Source: a bacterium (GTDB lineage: Bacteria; Patescibacteriota; Minisyncoccia; UBA6257; JAGOQP01). Taken from it: a DNA stretch of 38,521 nt. Shown in pieces: positions 8,697-17,499 of this stretch (position 1 is the first letter of the stretch; every line of letters starts with the position of its first letter). The translations under genes were made by a program, and so were the position numbers. Location: positions 1-38,521 of the forward strand of contig JAJYXK010000012.1 of NCBI GenBank assembly GCA_021801825.1. The letters are read 5' to 3'. The notes beneath the pieces were generated by a model, which searched no databases, was not told the DNA's origin, and saw only the letters and a program-made list of their open reading frames with translations.

Positions 8697-8723
8697 AACA
8701 ATCGTATAATATAATGAGTAAAT

Positions 8724-9125
8724 ATGAACAACGAAAAAATAAAAAAAATTATTAATTCAGAAATCGCCCCCCCAGAGCTTGCGGGGAAAATTATTGCACG
8801 CGTTCATACCTTGCAAAAACGTCGTATTTTTTGGGGGACTATAATGTTGAGTTCTTTGACGGTGGGATCCTTGGGTTCTGTGATATATGCGGGCAGTTAT
8901 TTTGTTAAGATGACTGTAAAGACTGGATTTTCTCAATATATATCTTTGTTGTTTTCTGATGGGGCGACACTCATGTCTTCATGGAAAGAGTTTCTATCAT
9001 TATTAGCAGAGTCAATTCCTCTGATGGAAATTATTCTGGTATTAGTAGCCACGGGAATTTTTGTGTGGTTGTTATCCCAGATAATAGAAAAAAAGAAAGC
9101 GGTTCATTACGCCCTTAATTATTAA
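8724..9125 (+). CDS. Small membrane protein, candidate anti-sigma partner
   Basis: 133 aa. A 30-residue cytoplasmic N-terminus (MNNEKIKKIINSEIAPPELAGKII) is followed by two membrane helices (about residues 34-60 and 98-118) and a short basic tail. Its position 27 bp after an ECF sigma gene and its form (soluble N-terminus plus membrane helices) fit an anti-sigma factor. No zinc-binding HxxxCxxC motif of the ZAS class is present. The role is inferred from position only. Confidence 0.6.
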   Translation: MNNEKIKKIINSEIAPPELAGKIIARVHTLQKRRIFWGTIMLSSLTVGSLGSVIYAGSYFVKMTVKTGFSQYISLLFSDGATLMSSWKEFLSLLAESIPLMEIILVLVATGIFVWLLSQIIEKKKAVHYALNY

Positions 9126-9137
9126 ACATAATCATAT

Positions 9138-9656
9138 ATGAAGTCACTGCATGAATATATTCATTCAAAAACAGCGCGAAGAATTATTATAAGTATTGCA
9201 GCACTTATTGTTGTCTTGCTCTTTTTTGAGTTGGGAATGTTGGTGGGGTATAAAAAAGGAACTTTTGCATGTCGTTTGTCTGATAATTACTTCCGCATTT
9301 TTGGCGATGAACGGGGCGAACGAATGGGGCTTGGCATGCAAATTCCGAAGGGGGAAATGCCGGGCGGCCATGGCGCAACGGGGAAAATAGTACACATAGA
9401 ATTACCAGCAATTGTTGTCGTAAATCCGAACAAAATAGAAAAAAGTATTTATATAACCGATGACACTATTATTAAAAAAATGAACGAAACAATTTCTGCT
9501 TCTGATTTAAAGACTGATGATACTATTGTGGTAGTAGGATCGGCAAACAATCAGGGACAAATTGAAGCTCGATTGATTCGGGTGTTACCACCTCCTCCGC
9601 CGGGATTACCACCCCCCGCATCTACCACAAGCTCACAAATAAATAATACGTATTAA
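9138..9656 (+). CDS. Membrane-anchored DUF5666-like protein
   Basis: 172 aa. One N-terminal helix (about residues 15-38), then an extracytoplasmic part. After a glycine- and methionine-rich linker comes a small beta domain (GKIVHIELPAIVVVNPNKIE ... DTIVVVGSANNQGQIEARLIRV) that resembles the OB-like DUF5666 fold. The tail is proline-rich (PPPPPGLPPPAS). The gene lies 12 bp after the previous gene and 3 bp before the adaptor gene, so it is translationally coupled in the efflux operon. It may be an accessory or sensor on the outer face, which is inference. Confidence 0.6.
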   Translation: MKSLHEYIHSKTARRIIISIAALIVVLLFFELGMLVGYKKGTFACRLSDNYFRIFGDERGERMGLGMQIPKGEMPGGHGATGKIVHIELPAIVVVNPNKIEKSIYITDDTIIKKMNETISASDLKTDDTIVVVGSANNQGQIEARLIRVLPPPPPGLPPPASTTSSQINNTY

Positions 9657-9659
9657 TAT

Positions 9660-11390
9660 ATGAACACTAAATCTGAAAAACGTTTTTCTTTTGAAAAGAT
9701 AAAACGATACATTATAACGCACAAAAAAATAAGTATCGTCATATTATTATTACTACTTGTTATTATATATAGACTTTTTATAAGTGGTGGATCAGTAGAT
9801 TCTATACACTATACACTTGCAACAGTTCAGAAAGGAACCATTAGTTCTACAATTGTCGGAGCCGGACAGGTGTCTGCCTCTAATGAAGTTTCTTTGAGTA
9901 GTCAGGTTTCAGGGGAAGTGCTTTCTGTGGCTGCAAAAGTTGGACAAGAACTCAAAAAAGGAGACTTGATAGTGCAAATCAATCCCCATGATGCGGAAAT
10001 TGATTTACAAAATGCGAAAATATCTTTGCAGAAATTGTTAAAACCCACCGATGCGGCAACGATGCTTTCTGCAAAAAACGCAGTGGAGGATGCTCGGCAA
10101 GCAGAAGAGAAAGCGCAATTAGATCTCACAAAATCATATAATGATGGATTTACCACAATATCAAACACATTTCTTGATCTTCCGGACGTTTTATCTGGAT
10201 TGAATGATTTATTATACGGTAGAGATGGTTATATCTCATCTCAGTCAGTGCAGTCATATTCAGACCTCGTCCGTTCATATAGAACAACGGCGGGATTGAG
10301 TTATGATGCTGCAAATAACGCATATACCACAGTACTTGCTGAATACAAAAATATCTCCCGTTCGAGCGCTCCCGATGATGTAAAGAGAGTTCTTGATGAT
10401 GTGTATAATATGACTGGGAAAGTCTCCCAGGCTCTCAAAGATGCAAAAACAGCCGTTGATTATTTTAAGAATGTGCAGCAACAACAAAGCTCTTCTTCAT
10501 CAAGTGCCCAGAACTATGCAGCAGCAACCGCGGCTCAATCAGATATCACTACGTGGACCAATAAAGTTACTCAAGATCTAAGCTCATTATTGTCTTCACA
10601 GAATACTATCGTAAGTGCTCAAAATAATATTTTGAGCACCAAACGAGATACGGAGACAAAACAAGCAACACTCAAAAAACTTCAAGATGGTCCCGACGAG
10701 CTTGATGTTGAAAGCCAACAATTAGCTCTCAAACAGAAAGAATATGAATATGAAAAGTATTTTTTAAGAGCTCCTTTTGATGGAGTCGTGGGGAGTTTGA
10801 GTGTAAAACAAACAGATAGGATAAATAGTGGAACTGATATTGGGACATTTATTACAAAACAGAAAATAGCGGAAATTACTCTTAACGAAGTTGATGTTTC
10901 AAAAGTTGCGGTGGGGAATAAAGCAACGCTTACCTTTGACGCCCTAGATGGTTTAACTATATCGGGAACAGTGGCGGAGGTAAATTTAGTGGGCACAACT
11001 GCTCAAGGGGTAGTAAGTTATGGGATAAAAATAGAGCTTGAAGCGCAAGATACTAGAGTGAAATCTGGTATGAGCACTACGGCGACTATTACTACTCAAA
11101 CACGCCAAGATGTATTACTGGTTCCTAATAGTGCCGTAAAATCTCAAGGAGACGTAAGTTATGTGCAAGTTATGAAAGCAAATGAATCTATACCGACGAA
11201 TCAAAAAGTAACTACGGGACTTTCCGACGATACAAATACGGAAATTATCTCAGGATTACAAGAGGGGGACAAGGTTGTGGAAAAAACAACAACGGGATCA
11301 TCTTTACCCACTCAGAGCTCAAAGACAACTAGTACTAAAAATATCTTGCAGGGTGTAGGAGGCGGTTCGGGGAGAGGAATGTTTCCGTAA
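9660..11390 (+). CDS. MacA/HlyD-type efflux adaptor (membrane fusion protein)
   Basis: 576 aa, longer than typical MacA (about 370). A membrane helix lies at about residues 26-44. The first half of the lipoyl domain is recognisable as GAGQVSASNEVSLSSQVSGEV with VGQELKKGDLIVQI. A long coiled-coil/helical insert (about residues 115-345) is rich in Gln/Ser/Ala. The second lipoyl half (YFLRAPFDGVVGSLSV) and the beta-barrel and membrane-proximal domains follow (ITLNEVDVSKVAVGNKATL, VPNSAVK). The C-terminus is a Ser/Thr/Gly-rich tail. Such proteins link a MacB-type ABC transporter to the outside. In a monoderm-like cell the target would be the cell wall or surface, not an outer-membrane channel. 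Adaptor, ATPase and permease genes are adjacent, spaced 18 and 5 bp. Confidence 0.9.
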   Translation: MNTKSEKRFSFEKIKRYIITHKKISIVILLLLLVIIYRLFISGGSVDSIHYTLATVQKGTISSTIVGAGQVSASNEVSLSSQVSGEVLSVAAKVGQELKKGDLIVQINPHDAEIDLQNAKISLQKLLKPTDAATMLSAKNAVEDARQAEEKAQLDLTKSYNDGFTTISNTFLDLPDVLSGLNDLLYGRDGYISSQSVQSYSDLVRSYRTTAGLSYDAANNAYTTVLAEYKNISRSSAPDDVKRVLDDVYNMTGKVSQALKDAKTAVDYFKNVQQQQSSSSSSAQNYAAATAAQSDITTWTNKVTQDLSSLLSSQNTIVSAQNNILSTKRDTETKQATLKKLQDGPDELDVESQQLALKQKEYEYEKYFLRAPFDGVVGSLSVKQTDRINSGTDIGTFITKQKIAEITLNEVDVSKVAVGNKATLTFDALDGLTISGTVAEVNLVGTTAQGVVSYGIKIELEAQDTRVKSGMSTTATITTQTRQDVLLVPNSAVKSQGDVSYVQVMKANESIPTNQKVTTGLSDDTNTEIISGLQEGDKVVEKTTTGSSLPTQSSKTTSTKNILQGVGGGSGRGMFP

Positions 11391-11408
11391 AACGAATGCT
11401 TTGAAGCT

Positions 11409-12110
11409 ATGATAGAAATAAAAAATATAACAAAGATATATCAAACAGGAGTGGTGAATTTTGAGGCGCTAAAAGGAGTTAGTTTTGATATTCAAGACGG
11501 AGAATTTGTTGCTATTATGGGACCCTCTGGTTCGGGAAAATCCACCTTAATGCATATATTAGGAGCATTAGATACTCCCACAAGTGGAACATATTTTCTT
11601 GATAAAAAGGACGTATCTGTTCTAAGTGAAAATGAGCTTGCTGATATTCGCAGAGATAAAATAGGTTTTGTGTTCCAATCATTCAATCTATTACCTCGCG
11701 CAACGGTGTTGCGGAATGTAATTTTGCCATTGGTATATGAAGGTGTAGGGAAAGAAGAGCGAGCAAAAAAAGCCCAAGCGGCGCTTGTCTCGGCTGGGCT
11801 TGATGAAAAATATTTTCCGCACCTCTCCAACCAACTTTCAGGAGGGCAAATACAAAGAGTTGCTATCGCGCGAGCATTAGTAAATAATCCATCGTTGATT
11901 TTAGCCGATGAGCCAACGGGGAACCTAGATTCAAAGACGGGAGAGATCGTATTGGGAACATTCCAAAAATTAAACAAAGAACAGGGGAAAACTATAGTAT
12001 TAATCACTCATGAGCCAGATATCGCACAACATGCAGATAGAATCATTTTTATTAAAGATGGATTTTTAGTGAGCGATTCAAGGGGTCACAAAAAGAGAGT
12101 CATACAATAA
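11409..12110 (+). CDS. ABC transporter ATP-binding protein, MacB/LolD type
   Basis: 233 aa, normal for the LolD/MacB ATPase family. Walker A is GPSGSGKST at residues 38-46. The Q-loop is [18 protein letters not shown], typical of this subfamily, the signature is LSGGQIQR, and Walker B is [12 protein letters not shown]. The switch histidine is in LITHEPDIA. It powers the permease encoded 5 bp downstream, with the HlyD-type adaptor encoded upstream. Such systems export peptides, lipids or toxic compounds by a mechanical cycle across the membrane. The substrate cannot be told from sequence. Confidence 0.94.
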   Translation: MIEIKNITKIYQTGVVNFEALKGVSFDIQDGEFVAIMGPSGSGKSTLMHILGALDTPTSGTYFLDKKDVSVLSENELADIRRDKIGFVFQSFNLLPRATVLRNVILPLVYEGVGKEERAKKAQAALVSAGLDEKYFPHLSNQLSGGQIQRVAIARALVNNPSLILADEPTGNLDSKTGEIVLGTFQKLNKEQGKTIVLITHEPDIAQHADRIIFIKDGFLVSDSRGHKKRVIQ

Positions 12111-12115
12111 TACCT

Positions 12116-13339
12116 ATGAAAACACAAGATATTTTAGAAGAGACCTATTTAGCCCTTACTTCAAACAAGGTTCGCTCAGGACTTACTATGTTGGGTATTG
12201 TTATTGGAATCGGGTCGGTTATTGCGATGCTTGCCATAGGACAGGGGGCTCAAAATTCAGTTGAATCCAATATTCAATCAATAGGTTCAAATCTAATTAC
12301 TATTTCTCCAGGAGCGCAACGAGGACCAGGAACCTCGGTGAGTTCAGGAAGGGGTTCGGCAAAGTCTTTAAAATTAAGCGACGCAGAAGTGATTGCAAAA
12401 GAGATTTCGGGGGTAAAAGCGGTAGCGCCAGAAGTTTCAGGAAGATATCAGATAACCGCGAAGGGGACTAATACGAATACACAAGTAGTTGGAACGAATG
12501 GGGAATATCCTGTGGTAAAGAACGTTGAAATAGACATAGGATCTTTTATTTCTGGGCAGAATGTAAACAGTTCAGCTCGGGTTGCGGTACTCGGGTCCTC
12601 GGTGAGAGATGATTTATTTGGTACCAGTACAGATGCAGTTGGTAACTCCATAAAGATAAATAAAATAGAATTTAAAATTATTGGGGTTTTGAAAGAAAAG
12701 GGGGGATCCAGTTTTGCGAGTCAAGATGATATGGTGTTTATTCCTGTTACTACAGCCCAAAGACTTCTCTCAGGTGATGAATATTTGAATGCTATTGATG
12801 TATCCGCGCAAGACGCAAATCTTACTACTCAAATACAAGAGGAGATAACCGCTCTTTTGTTAGAAAAACATAATATTTCAGATCCCTCAAAAATAGATTT
12901 TAGAACCATGAATCAATCCGACATTGCCTCCACAGCTTCCAGTGTTACAGAGATATTTACCATTCTCTTGGGATCTGTCGCGGGAATATCGTTGGTGGTC
13001 GGAGGGATTGGTATTATGAACATGATGTTAACGACCGTTACTGAACGCACCAGAGAAATTGGGTTGCGAAAGGCTATCGGAGCAAAAGCAAAAGATATTA
13101 GTACTCAATTTCTTATTGAGGCGATTACTATCACGTTTCTGGGAGGAATAATCGGAGTTATTCTCGGATGGTGCGCTGCATTTGGAATCTCTTATTTTGG
13201 TATTATACAGACAAGCGTATCATTATTTTCAGTACTTCTTGCTTTTGGCGTGTCGGCTTTTATAGGAATTGTATTTGGATATTATCCCGCAAGACGCGCG
13301 TCAAAATTGAATCCAATTGATGCATTAAGATACGAATAA
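12116..13339 (+). CDS. ABC transporter permease, MacB/FtsX family
   Basis: 407 aa. The first membrane helix is at about residues 20-42 (VRSGLTMLGIVIGIGSVIAM). A large extracytoplasmic MacB_PCD domain follows, with QSIGSNLITISPG and VAVLGSSVRDDLFG typical of the family. The last third holds three helices forming the FtsX core (VAGISLVVGGIGIMNMMLTT, a cytoplasmic TERTREIGLRKAIGA loop that contacts the ATPase, then two more helices). It ends PARRASKLNPIDALRYE, the classic family C-terminus. It lacks a fused ATPase domain, which is the separate gene just upstream. Confidence 0.94.
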   Translation: MKTQDILEETYLALTSNKVRSGLTMLGIVIGIGSVIAMLAIGQGAQNSVESNIQSIGSNLITISPGAQRGPGTSVSSGRGSAKSLKLSDAEVIAKEISGVKAVAPEVSGRYQITAKGTNTNTQVVGTNGEYPVVKNVEIDIGSFISGQNVNSSARVAVLGSSVRDDLFGTSTDAVGNSIKINKIEFKIIGVLKEKGGSSFASQDDMVFIPVTTAQRLLSGDEYLNAIDVSAQDANLTTQIQEEITALLLEKHNISDPSKIDFRTMNQSDIASTASSVTEIFTILLGSVAGISLVVGGIGIMNMMLTTVTERTREIGLRKAIGAKAKDISTQFLIEAITITFLGGIIGVILGWCAAFGISYFGIIQTSVSLFSVLLAFGVSAFIGIVFGYYPARRASKLNPIDALRYE

Positions 13340-13375
13340 ATATAAACTTATCAACAAGATAAAAATATAAAATAA

Positions 13376-13381
13376 TATAAT
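13376..13381 (+). promoter_or_regulatory. Candidate leaderless -10 box for the cytochrome b5 gene
   Basis: A perfect TATAAT ends 7 nt before the ATG at 13389, so transcription would begin at or next to the start codon. No good -35 is visible in the AT-rich upstream stretch. The gene may thus be expressed separately from the efflux operon. Confidence 0.45.
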
Positions 13382-13388
13382 CATAAAA

Positions 13389-13751
13389 ATGAATAAAAAA
13401 TTTATTGTAGTCGGGGTGATAGTGTGTATTCTTATCGTGGTTGGTATTATTGTGAGCACCTCAAAACCCGTTCCTCAAAAGGAGACTCTCGCAAGCACTA
13501 CTCCGGTGGCTCAAAAGCAATTTACTATGGCAGAGGTTGCGCAACACAATACTAAAGATAGTTGTTATACCACGGTGCAAGGAAAAGTGTATGATCTTAC
13601 GCCAGCCATAAATACTCATCCGGGGGGACCTGATAAGATCGCGAGTATTTGTGGAATTGATGGCACACAGGCGTTTCTGGGTAAACACGGAGGGCAACCT
13701 AAACCCGAAGCCGGACTCGCAAAACTACAGATTGGGGTTTTAGCTCAGTAA
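13389..13751 (+). CDS. Membrane-anchored cytochrome b5-like heme-binding protein
   Basis: 120 aa. An N-terminal membrane helix (about residues 5-25) is followed by a short Ser/Thr/Pro linker and a cytochrome b5 domain from about residue 45 to the end. FTMAEVAQHNTKDSCYTTVQ matches the family start, and GKVYDLTPAINTHPGGPDKI carries the HPGG heme-ligand motif (His77). The second axial ligand is likely His100 in FLGKHGG. The domain binds b-type heme and passes electrons, here on the outer face of the membrane. It follows the efflux permease by 49 bp and precedes a strong terminator. A heme protein in a bacterium expected to lack respiration is notable. The partner is unknown. Confidence 0.88.
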   Translation: MNKKFIVVGVIVCILIVVGIIVSTSKPVPQKETLASTTPVAQKQFTMAEVAQHNTKDSCYTTVQGKVYDLTPAINTHPGGPDKIASICGIDGTQAFLGKHGGQPKPEAGLAKLQIGVLAQ

Positions 13752-13793
13752 AAACTAAAAACGTCACTCATAAAAAGTGATGTTTTTAGTTTT
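13751..13793 (+). terminator. Terminator hairpin at the end of the cytochrome b5 gene
   Basis: An 18-bp stem (13751-13768 with 13776-13793, one G-U pair) with a 7-nt loop is followed by T-rich sequence. It starts at the last base of the stop codon. The same sequence occurs inverted at 17928-17990. Confidence 0.85.
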
Positions 13794-14097
13794 ATAAATG
13801 CGGTACCTTTTGTACGAAATCCGAACTTTTTTTGACGAGAACCCCGACCAGTGAACTCGCCCCGCCGCCCGCCTCCGCTAACGCTTCGGCGGCAACCTCG
13901 CAGAAAAATTTTCTCCTCATTTTTTGATTTTGCGCGCAACCATCTTTTTCTTTTAAAAGGAAGAGGAAATTTTTCTGCTCGGTTCCGCCCTGCAAGTTTT
14001 CGGGCGGAGCGGCGGGGCTCAAACGCTCGGGCGAGGCGGAATTCCCCCCACACCCCCCTTCCGCCGCGCCCTCGCTTCGGCTGACGGCCAAATTCAT
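13776..14097. repeat. Left copy of a GC-rich repeat bracketing the importer cassette
   Basis: This 376-bp gap holds no believable gene. The sequence is GC-rich, unlike its surroundings. It has an A/T-GCGG boundary (ATAAATGCGG at 13794-13803), a palindrome-like block GCCTCCGCTAACGCTTCGGCGGC near 13864-13886, and a terminal block (about 14042-14097) that is the reverse complement of 17823-17878 with a single mismatch near one end. Long overlapping ORFs on both strands are by-products of the high GC. The inner end (14098-14127) adds a small hairpin GCCAGC-GTTA-GCTGGC. Confidence 0.75.
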
Positions 14098-14127
14098 GCC
14101 AGCGTTAGCTGGCGCACCGCGTTAAAT

Positions 14128-15696
14128 TTATTCTATCACGTTCTCAATTTCCTTGCCTATTTCCACTACCTTATCAATTGATCCGTCAAAAAATTCTATT
14201 TTCGCCAATTGTTGGGAAAGTTCCTGACTGCTCAATCCTACCACCGGAGCAATCGCACGAATAAAATCTTTCTCGTCTTTTTTATAAAATTCAACGGATT
14301 CTTTCCAAATTGTTTTTAATTTTTCTATTTCTTCTTTATTTTTTTCAATACAATCTTTTTTTGCGATTAGAACATCTGCAAACACGGGATAATCTTTACT
14401 AGTCGCAACCACACTTGCTCTTGATAACTCAATCGCTTTTGAAAGCCATGGCTCCCAAAGCACGGCGGCGTCAACGCTTCCGCTAATTAACGCTGTGCCG
14501 ATTTCGTCACCTTTCAAATCTTTAATATCAACATCGTCTAATTTCAGTCCATTTTTATACAAAATATATTTCAAGAAAAATTCACTGATTTCTCCTTTTT
14601 CCAGTGCCACTTTTTTACCCTTAATTTTTTTGATAGGCTCGATAGCTTCACGACTTATTAAAGCGTCGCCGCCGTGCGAAATGTTGAGTCCCGCTATAAT
14701 TTCGCCATCGGTTTCCTTAATCAAACGAATCGCTGAGTCAACCGTTACATTCAAAACATCTATTTTGCCAGATTTCCAATACTCAATTTTCTGCCTGTTA
14801 TCACTGAACGAAATTAGCTCAACGGGAAGCGAATATTTATCAAACAATCCTTTATCCTGCGCATAGAAAAATGGACTATTGCCAGGCCAATAATAAAGAC
14901 CGATTTTCAAAGCGGTGCTTTGCGCTGGCTCTCCTTCTGAAAGTTTGCTTTTGATAGTTTCTGATCGGATTATATACGATAGTGCGCGCCTGACTTTCTG
15001 AAATTCCTCATCGAAACGAAGCGTTGATTTGCGAGGATAAGAGAAAGGAATGTCTAAAATTTCTCTGACTATCCCAGGTTTTGTTCCCATTACAACAATT
15101 CGTTTTGATAAAAATAAAGCTTCTTCAATATCGTGAGTGACGAAAATGACCGTCTTTTTCCCTTCCGACCATAAATCCAAAATCAATTCCTGCATTTGAT
15201 GTCTCGTTTCAACATCTAAGGCATTAAGTGATTCGTCAAAAGCAATAATATCAGTGTCTTGTGCCAAAGCGCGCGCAAAAGCCAGTCTTTGTTGCATTCC
15301 GCCGGAAAGCCAGCCCGGATATGTATTTTTATGTTTATCTAATCCTACACTTTTTAATATTTGTTCTATCTTTTGTTTTTTATTGACTTTCGAATTTTGC
15401 AAAGCCGCAAGGATATTTTGCTCAACAGTCAAATGATTAAAATTCGCATATTTTTGCGGAACGTACGCAATGCGTTTGTCTTTTAACCAGTCTGATTGCT
15501 TTTTGGAATCAATTTTAATAAAGCCATCATCGGGTTTTTCTAAACCCAATATACACTTCAACAATGTTGTTTTCCCACAACCAGACGGACCAAGTATTGA
15601 AACAATTTCTCCTTCTTTGATATCAAAAGAGATGTTCTCTAACACCTTTTTGTTATCATAAGTTTTATAAATTTTCTGTATATTAACGTCCGCCAT
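14128..15696 (-). CDS. NrtC-like importer ATPase fused to a substrate-binding-protein domain
   Basis: 522 aa, twice the usual ATPase length. Residues 1-240 are an SsuB/TauB/NrtD-type ATPase: Walker A GPSGCGKTT (36-43), Q-loop Gln81, signature LSGGMQQR (130-137), Walker B IIAFDE (150-155), switch His188. Residues 262-522 form an NMT1/SsuA-type binding domain beginning ALKIGLYYWPGNSPFFYAQ. Its core SHGGDALISREAIEPIKKI aligns by eye with SHGADGVATAGDINSVRDL of the separate binding protein at 16465. The ATPase is cytoplasmic and no signal or helix separates the domains, so the binding domain should face the cytoplasm. The same architecture is known in cyanobacterial NrtC, where the C-terminal domain regulates uptake. 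It is the last gene of the cassette, 2 bp after the permease. Confidence 0.9.
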   Translation of the reverse strand: MADVNIQKIYKTYDNKKVLENISFDIKEGEIVSILGPSGCGKTTLLKCILGLEKPDDGFIKIDSKKQSDWLKDKRIAYVPQKYANFNHLTVEQNILAALQNSKVNKKQKIEQILKSVGLDKHKNTYPGWLSGGMQQRLAFARALAQDTDIIAFDESLNALDVETRHQMQELILDLWSEGKKTVIFVTHDIEEALFLSKRIVVMGTKPGIVREILDIPFSYPRKSTLRFDEEFQKVRRALSYIIRSETIKSKLSEGEPAQSTALKIGLYYWPGNSPFFYAQDKGLFDKYSLPVELISFSDNRQKIEYWKSGKIDVLNVTVDSAIRLIKETDGEIIAGLNISHGGDALISREAIEPIKKIKGKKVALEKGEISEFFLKYILYKNGLKLDDVDIKDLKGDEIGTALISGSVDAAVLWEPWLSKAIELSRASVVATSKDYPVFADVLIAKKDCIEKNKEEIEKLKTIWKESVEFYKKDEKDFIRAIAPVVGLSSQELSQQLAKIEFFDGSIDKVVEIGKEIENVIE

Positions 15697-15698
15697 AA

Positions 15699-16490
15699 TT
15701 ATTTTTTGTAGGGAAAAAGTTTGTTATAACTTTTTCTGAAAAGGAAATCAGAAATAAAACCAATAATGCCCATCAATAATATTCCAACATAAACATTTGA
15801 TGTTAAAGAAAATCTCTGCGCCTCTTTTATCATATGGCCTATACCAGTTTGTGCCGCAACCAATTCAACGATAATTACATATGACCAACTCAATCCTAAA
15901 GAAATACGCATATTGTCATACATTTCTGGAAGCGCGGATTGCAGTTTCATTTTGAGGCGTTGAAAAGTGGAGAAATTCAAAGAATACGCCAGATCAAAAT
16001 AATCCCTCGGAACATTTAGCAAATTGCTATCAAACAAAAGAACTATTTGAAAAAATGTTCCGATGAAAAGCAAAACTATTTTTGCCTCCTCGCCTATACC
16101 GAAGAAAAGAATTGTCAGCGGAATTAAAACCGGCACCGGAATGTACCTAATGAAATCAATATAGGGGGAAAACAGTCGCTTAAAAAATTTTGATTCCGAC
16201 ATTAACAACGCTATCGGTAATGCCACAATTATGGAAATCGCGAACGCTATCATTACTCTGTAAACAGTAGCAAAAATATCAACCGCTAAACCATTTCCAA
16301 AAAGCGACATTGCGGAAGTGACGACTTTTACTGGCGACGGCAAAAATAACGGATTTATCAAACTGGTAAATTCCGTTATTAAATACCAGATAATCAGCAA
16401 AAGCACAGCTAAAATTATAGCTGGCCAATAAGTGCGATTTGTTTTTGCTGAATTAGAGAGCACATTATTTGAATTGATTGACGATTTCAT
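15699..16490 (-). CDS. ABC importer permease, SsuC/TauC/NrtB type
   Basis: 263 aa, about six membrane helices. The N-terminal helix is WPAIILAVLLLIIWYLITEF. LFLPSPVKVVTSAMSLF is typical of the family, and the cytoplasmic coupling (EAA-like) loop is LPEMYDNMRISLGLSWSYVI, reading into VELVAAQTGIGHMI. It forms the membrane channel for the importer. Its start overlaps the binding-protein gene by 26 nt and its stop is 2 bp before the ATPase fusion, so all three are translationally coupled. Confidence 0.93.
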   Translation of the reverse strand: MKSSINSNNVLSNSAKTNRTYWPAIILAVLLLIIWYLITEFTSLINPLFLPSPVKVVTSAMSLFGNGLAVDIFATVYRVMIAFAISIIVALPIALLMSESKFFKRLFSPYIDFIRYIPVPVLIPLTILFFGIGEEAKIVLLFIGTFFQIVLLFDSNLLNVPRDYFDLAYSLNFSTFQRLKMKLQSALPEMYDNMRISLGLSWSYVIIVELVAAQTGIGHMIKEAQRFSLTSNVYVGILLMGIIGFISDFLFRKSYNKLFPYKK

Positions 16491-17460
16491 TTGTCAGTTT
16501 ATCCTCAGATTTTAAGCAGATATTTGTATCTCCATTTTTCTTTAAGATATTGCAAACGAGGTCGTAAGTTTTATAAGCATTGACCGTGTTTGTCTTATCA
16601 AACAATTTTATATTTTCTGCTTTATCAATCCAACTAACCCCGGACTTGAAGTCTTTCATGTCTTGAACCGAAACAGCAAAAGCTTTTGCCATAATCTGAT
16701 AGGCGTCATCTGGGTTTGAATTTATATAATCAAGAGCTTTGAAATATCCAGCTGCAACTTTTTCTAATGTCTCTGGGTGTTCCTTCGCTAATTTTTCATC
16801 GGCGAAAAGCAAATCCTGAACTAATCCGGGAATATCAGCACTTGATGCAAAGACTTTTGAGCCTGGGCGCGCTTTAACACTTGCGGATAAAGCCGGTTCA
16901 TAAATTCCAGCCGCGACAAGTTTCCCGGCGGCAAACGCATTTCCCGCGTCGGTTGTTGGCATGTCCTGAAAATCCAAATCTTTCAATGTCATTCCTTCTT
17001 TATCTAACAAATACTGAAGCACAAGATATGGAGGAAAGCCGGGCTCGGCTCCAACTTTTTTGCCTCGCAAATCACGCACGGAATTTATATCGCCTGCGGT
17101 TGCAACTCCGTCTGCACCATGTGATTCGTCAATTGCCAAAAAACCAAGACCTATTGGGGCAACATCTTTTGTTGTTTGGTAGATATCGTAAGTTGCCGCA
17201 TACATATTTATGTCGCCACTTCTCATGGCCGCGCGAATGTCGCCAATTGATTCAATGCGCTTTAATTCAACATCAACGCCATCAAAAAATCCTTTTTCCT
17301 TCGCGACATATAGCGGACCATATCCAGGAAAGGTAACCATAGCAATGGTAACCTTTGGAATACCAACATTGGACTGATTTGGATTTTTGAATACAAAATA
17401 TCCACCGACAACCAACAAAATTACGACTACGATAATTCCTACGAGTAAGTTTTTATTCAT
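16465..17460 (-). CDS. Membrane-anchored substrate-binding protein, NMT1/SsuA/TauA-like
   Basis: 331 aa. An N-terminal helix (about residues 5-23, LVGIIVVVILLVVGGYFVF) with no lipobox cysteine anchors it outside. The binding fold follows: VTIAMVTFPGYGPLYVAKEK, DGVDVELKRIESIGDIRAAM, then LRGKKVGAEPGFPPYLVLQY. This family serves nitrate, sulfonates, taurine, thiamine pyrimidine precursors and similar small compounds. The pocket residues do not tell me which. It is the first transport gene after the XRE regulator (39 bp gap), so it is probably under its control. Confidence 0.88.
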   Translation of the reverse strand: MNKNLLVGIIVVVILLVVGGYFVFKNPNQSNVGIPKVTIAMVTFPGYGPLYVAKEKGFFDGVDVELKRIESIGDIRAAMRSGDINMYAATYDIYQTTKDVAPIGLGFLAIDESHGADGVATAGDINSVRDLRGKKVGAEPGFPPYLVLQYLLDKEGMTLKDLDFQDMPTTDAGNAFAAGKLVAAGIYEPALSASVKARPGSKVFASSADIPGLVQDLLFADEKLAKEHPETLEKVAAGYFKALDYINSNPDDAYQIMAKAFAVSVQDMKDFKSGVSWIDKAENIKLFDKTNTVNAYKTYDLVCNILKKNGDTNICLKSEDKLTNEIVNQFK

Positions 17461-17499
17461 AAGTTTATGTTATTAAAAAATTTACGACTATTATTGATT

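Noticed and set aside
13745-14097. Long overlapping frames on both strands (about 77-102 codons), rich in Arg/Pro/Ala
   Set aside because: They follow the high GC of the repeat, overlap each other on both strands and have no family. The block recurs inverted at 17823-17878, where the frame differs.
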